Shown piece by piece: positions 1 through 5,706 of a stretch of DNA of 12,367 bases. This stretch comes from SVTX01 sp045542075 (GTDB lineage: Bacteria; Bacillota; Clostridia; Oscillospirales; CAG-272). Both the position numbers and the translations under genes were made by a program. The first letter of the stretch is position 1, and every line of letters starts with the position of its first letter. The notes below the pieces were generated by a model. The model was not told the origin of the DNA and made no database searches. It was given only the letters and a program-made list of their open reading frames with translations. The stretch lies in assembly GCA_045542075.1 (NCBI GenBank), contig JAZQKI010000036.1, forward strand, positions 1 through 12,367. The letters run 5' to 3'.

Positions 1-24
1 TTCTGTGAGCCAAGGAGTTGATTT

Positions 25-408
25 ATGACATTGTCTTCCTAAGACCGCTTGGCCTCCGACTTAGAGACGGTGGAGTTTGCACAAGCAATTCTACCCACAC
101 TTTCAAAGAAAAACAACATCCTCGTTTGCTTGGCTATCATATCCATGAGCGACATCAGCTTTGGAGAAATGAAAGAAAAATTGAGTTTTGAGGAAAATAC
201 CTTAAGGTCAGCTCTTGATGAGTTGATTGATGTTAACATTGTAATTGAAAAGAAATCCAAGCACAAGTCTTTAGGATTCACCTATGAGATCAACAATATG
301 TATCATACTTGTCTGTGTATTCTTTTTGCAACACTTGAAATGCAACGCTATTCCTTAAAAGGTATTTCGTGTTGTATGGGCTATGGTGATTACCCAATAA
401 GGTTTTGA
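25..408 (+). pseudogene. Small winged-helix-like protein with an in-frame stop at codon 6
   Basis: An ATG at 25 sits 7 bases after a clean AAGGAG (12-17), but the frame hits TAA at 40-42 after MTLSS and then continues open in the same frame to 408. The open part reads LASDLETVEFAQAILPTL and then has a hydrophobic helix and a helix-turn-helix-like stretch (FGEMKEKLSFEENTLRSALDELIDVN, split over 159-240), followed by a basic turn KKSKHK and FTYEI, which could be a wing. This is consistent with a small MarR/ArsR-size DNA-binding protein, though I do not recognise the family. Translation from TTG 49 would skip the stop, but nothing like a Shine-Dalgarno precedes it. The last 12 residues (CCMGYGDYPIRF) look unlike a structured end and may be frame noise. 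A nonsense mutation of a formerly intact gene is the simplest reading; a reading error is possible. Confidence 0.5.
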
Positions 409-490
409 TTCTCGCCCCATCTCGTACGGAGCGTAGCTTTTATGCAGTGCTTGTCAGGAAAATTAACAAGTCATAGATGGACATAAAAAA

Positions 491-616
491 AGGCTCCCTT
501 GTGTAAAGGGAGCTGACGCCGATGGCGGCTGAGGGATTGTTTTTTATGTAAATATAACCGATTACAATCCCTCCGTCACGGCAAGCCGTGCCACCTCCCT
601 TTGCACAAGGGAGGCT
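491..616. repeat. MITE-like imperfect palindromic element
   Basis: The left arm starts GGCTCCCTTGTGTAAAGGGAG (492-512) and ends GAGGGATTGT (531-540). The right arm (564-615) is its near reverse complement: ACAATCCCTCCGTC at 564-577, then CTCCCTTTGCACAAGGGAGG at 595-614. Each arm is itself palindromic (CTCCCTT...AAGGGAG), and the arms are joined by a 23-base AT-rich spacer. There is no ORF. From memory, palindromes of this kind occur as dispersed non-coding repeats in gut Clostridia; only one copy lies in this window, so dispersal itself is not shown here. Confidence 0.7.
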
Positions 617-639
617 CATTGCCGCCCGACAGTACGCCT

Positions 640-665
640 GAAAGGTGTAACACACTATACCTTTC
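640..665. other. Short hairpin between the repeat and the terminator-like stem
   Basis: GAAAGGT at 640-646 pairs with ACCTTTC at 659-665 (7 bp, 12-base loop). A competing pairing of ACACAC (650-655) with GTGTGT (674-679) is also possible. No coding sequence is seen. It may be part of the 3' untranslated region of either convergent gene. Confidence 0.35.
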
Positions 666-680
666 AAGGCAAGGTGTGTG

Positions 681-715
681 AAAAGGAGTACGAACAAAAT
701 GCTCGTACTCCTTTT
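681..715. terminator. Perfect 13-bp hairpin between convergent genes
   Basis: AAAAGGAGTACGA (681-693) and TCGTACTCCTTTT (703-715) form a perfect 13-bp stem with a 9-base loop. On both strands the stem ends in TTTT, and on the plus strand GTTTG follows. It lies between the end of the plus-strand gene (408) and the end of the minus-strand operon (777), where a bidirectional intrinsic terminator is expected. Confidence 0.65.
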
Positions 716-776
716 GTTTGTCGGCAGATAAACCTGCTTTATGGAAAGCGCCCATTGTGGCTCTTTTCTTAATGCC

Positions 777-2138
777 TTATTTACAAATCTCTCTTGCGAC
801 GTAAACTCCGCTGGCGGAGGCATGGGAGAGCGAGTGGGTGATTCCGCTTCCGTCGCCGATAACGTAAAGGTTATCCATGGCGCGAAGATGCTCGTCGACC
901 TCGACCTCCATATTGTAGAACTTGACCTCAACGCCGTAAAGCAAGGTGTCGTCATTCGCCGTGCCGGGCGCGACCTTGTCAAGCGCATATATCATCTCAA
1001 TAATTCCGTCAAGTATTCTCTTGGGGAGCACGAGGCTGAGGTCACCGGGGGTAGCGTTCAGGGTGGGTGTCACGAATGACTCCTTGATTCTCTGGGGTGT
1101 GGAGCGCTGACCTCTTATAAGGTCACCGAATCTCTGCAAAATTACTCCGCCGCCGAGCATATTGCTCAGTCGCGCGATAGACTCGCCGTAGCCGTTGGAA
1201 TCCTTGAAGGGCTCGGAGAAATGCTTTGCGACGAGCAACGCAAAGTTTGTATTCTTTGTCTGCTTTGCGGGGTCCTCGTAGCTGTGTCCGTTAACTGTAA
1301 TAATGCCGTTAGTATTCTCGTTAACCACCGCTCCCTTGGGGTTCATACAGAAGGTACGCACCTTGTCCTCATACTTGGGTGTGCGGTAAACTATCTTGCT
1401 CTCGTAAAGCTCGTCGGTCAGATGAGCGAACACCTCCGCGGGAAGCTCAACGCGCACACCAATATCTACGCGATTGGACTTTACGGGAATATCAAGCTCG
1501 CCGCAGACCTTTTCCATCCATTTGCTTCCGCTTCTGCCGACGGAAATTATACATTTGTCACACTCATATTCACCCTTGGCGCTTGTTATCTTATAACCGC
1601 CATCAAGCTTTTCAACCTTCTCCACGGGGGTGTCGAAATAAAACTCTACCTTGTCCTTAAGAAAATCGTAGAGGTTTTCAAGAACGATATAGTTTATATC
1701 CGTACCGAGATGACGTACCGACGCGTCAAGCAGATGCAGGTCGTTGCGTATGCACTCGGTCTTTATCTTTGTATTTGCGGTAGAATAAAGCTTTGTTCCC
1801 TCTCCGCCGTACGCCATATTTATGTCGTCGACGTATTTCATAAGATCAAGCGCCTCGTCCTTGCCGATGTACTGATAAAGCGTACCGCCGAAGTCGTTGG
1901 TTATATTGTATTTTCCGTCAGAAAACGCGCCCGCGCCGCCAAATCCGCTCATTATGGAGCAGGACTTACAGCCGATACAGGTCTTAATTTTTTTGCCGTC
2001 GATGGGGCACTTACGCTTTGAGAGTGCGTGTCCTGCCTCGAAAACCGCGATCTTTAAGTTCTTGTTAAGCTTTACAAGCTCGTATGCGGAAAATATTCCG
2101 CCGGGTCCCGCGCCGATAATTATTACGTCGTATGTCAT
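777..2138 (-). CDS. FAD-dependent oxidoreductase, COG2509-like
   Basis: A 453-residue flavoprotein. The N-terminal Rossmann fold has GAGPGG at residues 9-14 and the ribose-binding acid E34 (VFEAG). The C-terminus carries the second FAD motif, VIGDGSG (about 426-432), followed by HSLSHASASG. Between them, KRKCP (C44) and CIGCKSC (C54, C57, C60) form a four-cysteine cluster just before SGFGGAGAFSDGK; this layout is typical of the COG2509 family of uncharacterised FAD dehydrogenases. No signal peptide is seen, so it is probably cytoplasmic. The substrate is unknown. The start is supported by AAGGAG 7 bases upstream. It begins 30 bases after the ABC permease stop with no terminator between, so it is probably the last gene of the metal-uptake operon. 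A shared operon does not prove a metal-related job. Family assignment is confident, function is not. Confidence 0.85.
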   Translation of the reverse strand: MTYDVIIIGAGPGGIFSAYELVKLNKNLKIAVFEAGHALSKRKCPIDGKKIKTCIGCKSCSIMSGFGGAGAFSDGKYNITNDFGGTLYQYIGKDEALDLMKYVDDINMAYGGEGTKLYSTANTKIKTECIRNDLHLLDASVRHLGTDINYIVLENLYDFLKDKVEFYFDTPVEKVEKLDGGYKITSAKGEYECDKCIISVGRSGSKWMEKVCGELDIPVKSNRVDIGVRVELPAEVFAHLTDELYESKIVYRTPKYEDKVRTFCMNPKGAVVNENTNGIITVNGHSYEDPAKQTKNTNFALLVAKHFSEPFKDSNGYGESIARLSNMLGGGVILQRFGDLIRGQRSTPQRIKESFVTPTLNATPGDLSLVLPKRILDGIIEMIYALDKVAPGTANDDTLLYGVEVKFYNMEVEVDEHLRAMDNLYVIGDGSGITHSLSHASASGVYVAREICK

Positions 2139-2168
2139 TTTATTTCTCCTTAAATTTATTATCTTTAA

Positions 2169-3035
2169 TTATCTACCTTTAATTTTTCCGACAAGGGCGA
2201 AAATGCCGAAAATTATAATGTTTATTACCACAATGCTCGCGCCCACGGGCGTGCCGATAAGCACCGCGCACAAAGCTCCTACGCCCGAGCATGCCACCGA
2301 GATAATTGCCGCTACCCCGATAACACCCTTAAAGCTCTTGCACACTCTCATCGCCGAGAGCGCGGGGAAAATTATGAGAGCGGACACAAGAAGCGCGCCC
2401 ACAAGCTTCATTCCCACGACTATGACCGTGGCAGTCACTGCGGCAATAAGCAGATTGTAGAGCTGTGTTTTTGTTCCCGTCGCAGTGGAAAATCTCTCGT
2501 CAAACGTGACTGAAAATATCTTGTTGTAAAAGACAAAGAATACCGCTATCACTATAAGCGAAAGTACTATGCAGGATATAACGTCAGCCGTATCAAGCGC
2601 CAGAATTGACGTCGAGCCAAAAAGCGAGGTGCAGACGTCTCCGCTCAGATTTGAGGACGTTGTATTTGTGATATTCAGCAGCAAATATCCCACCGAAAGC
2701 GCGCCGACCGACAGCATAGCTATCGCCGCGTCTCCCTTTATCTTGCCCTCGGAGCTTGTCTTGAGCAGAATTATCGCAACTACCACTGTTATAGGCAGGA
2801 CGACAAGCATATTGTCAGTCACGCCGAGTATTGCCGCTATAGCCCCCGCTCCGAATGCGACGTGGGAAAGTCCGTCTCCTATCATCGAGTATCTTTTCAG
2901 TACAAGTGACACACCAAGCAGCGCCGAGCAAAGAGACACAAGTATCGCTACTATAAGCGCATACCACACAAAGTCAAATGAAAAATATTCCTTGAGCGTC
3001 TCAAAAATATTCTCGGGAAGGTGGATCTTAAGCAT
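2169..3035 (-). CDS. znuB: Zinc/manganese-type ABC transporter permease (ABC-3 family)
   Basis: A 288-residue membrane protein with about eight hydrophobic segments, from FVWYALIVAILVSL near the N-terminus to SIVVINIIIFGIFALVG near the C-terminus. The order and the stretches SMIGDGLSHVAFGAGA and GMKLVGALLVSALIIFPA are typical of the ZnuB/AdcB/MntB permeases that pass divalent metal across the cytoplasmic membrane. The frame is open further upstream to 3092, but the ATG at 3035 is preceded by AGGGAGGTG (3042-3050, 6-base spacing) and overlaps the ATPase stop by 8 bases (ATGCTTAA), so translational coupling is expected and this start is preferred. Zinc versus manganese cannot be settled from the permease; zinc is inferred from the neighbouring Zur-like regulator and His-rich binding protein. 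Confidence 0.9.
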   Translation of the reverse strand: MLKIHLPENIFETLKEYFSFDFVWYALIVAILVSLCSALLGVSLVLKRYSMIGDGLSHVAFGAGAIAAILGVTDNMLVVLPITVVVAIILLKTSSEGKIKGDAAIAMLSVGALSVGYLLLNITNTTSSNLSGDVCTSLFGSTSILALDTADVISCIVLSLIVIAVFFVFYNKIFSVTFDERFSTATGTKTQLYNLLIAAVTATVIVVGMKLVGALLVSALIIFPALSAMRVCKSFKGVIGVAAIISVACSGVGALCAVLIGTPVGASIVVINIIIFGIFALVGKIKGR

Positions 3036-3927
3036 CAGCCTCACCTCCCTTGAACCTGTAGGCATCACTGTCACCGTAAGAGGCAGTCTCACGCTCGTTT
3101 TTGCACGTGCATATATGTCGGCCGAACTCTCGCTTGTATTCCTCCGTTGTGCCGAAGAAAACAGACCTCTTGTTTATCTGTAAAATATGGCTGGCATATT
3201 CAAGCGCGTGATCAACGTCATGCGAGACCATTATCACCGCCATATTCTCACCGCGGTTTATGTCCGAGATAAGATGGTACATATCCGCGCTTGCCTTGGG
3301 ATCAAGGCTTGCCGCAGGCTCGTCCAGAACTATAAGCTTTTCAGCCGCGCAAAGTGCGCGCGCCAAAAGCACTCTTTGCTGTTGACCGCCCGAAAGCTCA
3401 CGGAAGCTTTGCCTTGCAATGGACGTGATACCAAGCTTTTCCATGTTTTCAAATGCGATTTTTTTGTCCTGTCGGTTATAGAAGGCAACCCCCGTCTTTT
3501 TACCCACGCGCCCGGATAGCACTATCTCAGACACAAGCGCGGGAAAGTCGTTCTGAACGGGTGTCTTCTGCGGGAGCACTCCTATCTCGCTTCGCTTAAG
3601 ATCGCATAGCTCTATTTTGCCGCCGCTTGGCTTTTTAAGTCCCAACAGCGCGTTGAGAAGCGTAGTCTTTCCACTTCCGTTCTCGCCTATAATACAAACA
3701 TAGTCCCCGCTATGGACTTGAAATGAAAGCTCTGAAATGACCGTCCTGCCCTCATATGCAAGCGTCAGATCGGAAATGTCCAGCAACAGCTTCTTTTCTC
3801 GCTCGCTGTCTGATACTCGCGTGCGATTGCTCCTTCTGTAATTGCCCCACGCGCCAACGGGTGGCAGGGTCTTTTCGGTTTTTCTATCCACCTTGCTCTT
3901 CAAGGCTTTTTGTTTAAGAATTGACAT
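3028..3927 (-). CDS. znuC: Metal ABC transporter ATP-binding protein with N-terminal extension
   Basis: A 299-residue ABC ATPase that would power the permease encoded next. Walker A GENGSGKT is at 81-88, the Q-loop Q at 120, the signature LSGGQ at 178-182, Walker B LIVLDEP around 198-204 and the switch His (SHD) at 236. The start ATG at 3927 overlaps the substrate-binding protein stop by 14 bases and follows GGGAGG by 9 bases. Two oddities stand out. About 45 basic residues (MSILKQKALK... to SEREKK) precede the usual ATPase beginning at LLLDISDLTLAYEG, where ZnuC-type proteins normally start. The C-terminus carries about 30 extra residues with a CTC pair (HICTCK). A downstream TTG start within CTG-TTG-CTG is possible but lacks a good ribosome binding site. 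Confidence 0.92.
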   Translation of the reverse strand: MSILKQKALKSKVDRKTEKTLPPVGAWGNYRRSNRTRVSDSEREKKLLLDISDLTLAYEGRTVISELSFQVHSGDYVCIIGENGSGKTTLLNALLGLKKPSGGKIELCDLKRSEIGVLPQKTPVQNDFPALVSEIVLSGRVGKKTGVAFYNRQDKKIAFENMEKLGITSIARQSFRELSGGQQQRVLLARALCAAEKLIVLDEPAASLDPKASADMYHLISDINRGENMAVIMVSHDVDHALEYASHILQINKRSVFFGTTEEYKREFGRHICTCKNERETASYGDSDAYRFKGGEADA

Positions 3928-4885
3928 CTTTGTAAGCCTCCCTCAAGGTTTCAAGATTTTTCTCCATAAAGGATATATACGATTCTCCGCACTCCAGCTG
4001 AGCCCTTGTCACGCTTTGGCAGGAATACAGGGTTTTTATCTCTGCTCCGCACTCGGCGGCAACTCTTTTTGCCACGTCCGAGCCTGAGTTGTCTGTGTCA
4101 AATACCACAGATGCTCCGCACTCTCTGACCTCATCTATGAGAGACAGCACCACCTCAAATGACGCACCCGTCTCGGACGAGCAGCCCGAAAACGCCGCGT
4201 GATAATTTACGTCATAATCGTGCGCGAGATAAAGGAATGGAAATCTGTCCGCGACTATGAGCGTGGGCTCCGCATACGAGAAAAACTGCTCGTAGACTGA
4301 GTCGAGCGCCTGTAATTTTTCTATATATTCTGAAGTGTTTTTGCGGTATCGCTCGCCACCGTCAGGATTTGCTCTGCAAAGCTCCTCACAAAGCCCCTCA
4401 ACAATTTTTATGACGTTTTTCGGCGACGTCCACACGTGCTCGTCATATTCCTCGCACGCCTCACCGTCCCCATGACCGTGATCATGATGATGCTCTGCCT
4501 CAAGGTCACTCGCGCACAAAAGCTCCGCGTAGTCAAATAGCGACACTGTTATTATATTTTCATTATCCGCCGAATGAATAACACCCTCTACCCATGCGTC
4601 CGAAGCACCGCCCGTATATACCAGCATATCTGCCTTGGCGATCGTCAGAATATCCCTTGACGTCGGCTCGTAGGAGTGCATATCCACTCCGTTCTCCTGC
4701 AGCAGTATGACCTCGTCCTCACCGCCCGTTATAATGCGGCAAAAATCATATTGCGGAAATATTGAGCAAACGACTGTGAATTTTCCGTCGTCAGAATTCG
4801 GCTTTTGCGCGCAGGACGAAAGCAACAGGCAAGGCAGGAGCAAAGCAAAGATCAAAGTAATTGATATTTTTCTCAACTCTCTCAC
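3914..4885 (-). CDS. znuA: Metal-binding lipoprotein, ZnuA-like (ABC transporter substrate-binding)
   Basis: A 323-residue extracytoplasmic binding protein. A signal peptide and lipobox (hydrophobic stretch, then LLSSC, Cys25) predict a lipid anchor. Family landmarks are VVCSIFPQYDF (38-48), the first metal His in VDMHSYEPTS (H70), a His/acid-rich loop EHHHDHGHGDGE (131-142) and the second metal His in DEHVWTSPKN (H150). The third His seen in classical ZnuA (HDAFGY region) is replaced by ADRFPFLYL, so R214 or a neighbour occupies that place; D263-D265 is near the usual acidic ligand. The His-rich loop is typical of zinc uptake. The first gene's TGA lies one base upstream. The frame can start at GTG 4885, but TTG 4876 is better spaced (5 bases) from GAGGTGA, giving 320 residues; the lipobox is in both. 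Confidence 0.92.
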   Translation of the reverse strand: MRELRKISITLIFALLLPCLLLSSCAQKPNSDDGKFTVVCSIFPQYDFCRIITGGEDEVILLQENGVDMHSYEPTSRDILTIAKADMLVYTGGASDAWVEGVIHSADNENIITVSLFDYAELLCASDLEAEHHHDHGHGDGEACEEYDEHVWTSPKNVIKIVEGLCEELCRANPDGGERYRKNTSEYIEKLQALDSVYEQFFSYAEPTLIVADRFPFLYLAHDYDVNYHAAFSGCSSETGASFEVVLSLIDEVRECGASVVFDTDNSGSDVAKRVAAECGAEIKTLYSCQSVTRAQLECGESYISFMEKNLETLREAYKDVNS

Positions 4886-4886
4886 C

Positions 4887-5309
4887 TCAAACGGTTATTT
4901 TTTTCTTCTTACCATCACGGCAAGCCGCGCACACACCGTAAAGAATACTTCTTCCGCTATCGATACAGAATCCGTGATGCTCTCCTATGTGACGGCACAA
5001 ATCGTCCCCAACGTAGCACTCCAGATGCTCAAGATGACCGCACTCAATACACTTTAAGTGAAAATGATCGCTGCACGAGCTTTTTTTACCTATATATTGG
5101 TACACGGAGCACGCCTTTCCCTCCTCCTTAAACTTGCGCACGTATCCGCGCTCGCAAAGGACAGATAGATTTCTGTATATCGAGCTTTTGGCGTTCAGGC
5201 TTCCGTTTACCGCAAGACACACCTCGTCAACTGTATAATGTGTGTCGGGATGGGCGCACAAAAACTCCTCAAGCTTGCTTTTTCCTTGTGTTTTATATTT
5301 TTTTGACAT
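4887..5309 (-). CDS. zur: Fur-family metalloregulator, Zur-like
   Basis: A 140-residue repressor, first gene of the metal-uptake operon. The N-terminal winged helix (about 1-70) has the recognition helix SSIYRNLSVL (42-52). The C-terminal part carries metal-site residues SDHFHLKC (H82, H84), the structural-zinc pairs CIEC (C87, C90) and CAAC (C127, C130), and HH at 111-112. The length matches Fur/Zur/PerR proteins. The frame extends to 5333, but ATG 5309 is preceded by AAGGAGATAAAT and is the better start. It would bind the two TGAGAATCATTCTCA boxes flanking its own promoter, giving metal-dependent autoregulation. Zur rather than Fur is inferred from the co-transcribed ZnuACB-like transporter; the box sequence alone looks more like a generic Fur box. 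Confidence 0.9.
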   Translation of the reverse strand: MSKKYKTQGKSKLEEFLCAHPDTHYTVDEVCLAVNGSLNAKSSIYRNLSVLCERGYVRKFKEEGKACSVYQYIGKKSSCSDHFHLKCIECGHLEHLECYVGDDLCRHIGEHHGFCIDSGRSILYGVCAACRDGKKKKITV

Positions 5310-5336
5310 ATTTATCTCCTTTTGAACAAGCAAAAA

Positions 5337-5351
5337 TGAGAATCATTCTCA
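5337..5351. promoter_or_regulatory. Fur-type operator box 1 (downstream of the promoter)
   Basis: TGAGAATCATTCTCA is a perfect 7-1-7 inverted repeat, the architecture bound by Fur-superfamily dimers. It starts a few bases after the expected transcription start of the minus-strand metal operon, so occupation would block transcription. Confidence 0.85.
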
Positions 5352-5362
5352 AAACCACAAAG

Positions 5363-5391
5363 ATTATACCATATACCGCCCTGATTGTCAA
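5363..5391 (-). promoter_or_regulatory. Consensus promoter of the metal-uptake operon
   Basis: On the minus strand TTGACA (5391-5386), a 17-base spacer and TATAAT (5368-5363) match the vegetative sigma factor consensus exactly, with an extended -10 TGG before TATAAT. It points toward the regulator gene starting at 5309. Confidence 0.88.
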
Positions 5392-5398
5392 CAGCTTT

Positions 5399-5413
5399 TG
5401 AGAATCATTCTCA
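5399..5413. promoter_or_regulatory. Fur-type operator box 2 (upstream of the promoter)
   Basis: A second TGAGAATCATTCTCA, identical to box 1, extends to a perfect 19-base palindrome at 5397-5415. It begins 8 bases upstream of the -35 of the metal operon and 48 bases before the -35 of the divergent plus-strand promoter. Confidence 0.85.
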
Positions 5414-5414
5414 A

Positions 5415-5428
5415 ATTTGGCGCCAAAT
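5415..5428. promoter_or_regulatory. Perfect 14-base palindrome ATTTGGCGCCAAAT
   Basis: A perfect palindrome abutting Fur-type box 2, in the divergent promoter region. It could be a site for another dimeric regulator; the protein is not known. Confidence 0.4.
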
Positions 5429-5460
5429 ATCGCATCGTCTCAAAATATATGCAAAAGCTC

Positions 5461-5489
5461 TTGACAAAAACGTCATATTATGGTAAAAT
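5461..5489 (+). promoter_or_regulatory. Promoter of the GT8-acyltransferase gene
   Basis: TTGACA (5461-5466), a 17-base spacer and TAAAAT (5484-5489) with TGG before the -10. It would leave a leader of about 210 bases before the ATG at 5707. A second TATAAT at 5605-5610 has no good -35, but GTTAA/TTAAC inverted halves (5579-5595) lie just upstream of it. Confidence 0.75.
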
Positions 5490-5706
5490 CAAATGCGGTA
5501 TTGAAAACCACATTTCGTGTTTTTTTCAACCTCAGCAGAAAATACGGGATTTTGAAAGATCCGCAAATTGCTCATAAAGTTAAAACAAGCTTAACATGAA
5601 AATGTATAATATAATTTAACGGCGGCATTTTTCCCGTGTCAGGCGAGCTCCTTTGGGCTCACCCTTCGCACATAAGATAAATACAGCAACAAAGGACAAC
5701 TATATT

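Noticed and set aside
1221..2021. Long plus-strand frame (266 residues) opposite the FAD oxidoreductase
   Set aside because: It is antisense to a gene with clear FAD motifs and a good ribosome binding site, and its translation shows no domain. It reflects the codon usage of the real gene.
4913..4931. CACGGCAAGCCG inside the Zur-like gene resembling the repeat at 577-590
   Set aside because: Only about 12 bases match, and they encode the conserved CAAC end of the regulator, so this is coincidence.
5653..5706. Longer N-terminus for the GT8-acyltransferase from TTG 5653
   Set aside because: The extra 18 residues do not resemble the start of a GT8 domain, and ATG 5707 has AAAGGA upstream.
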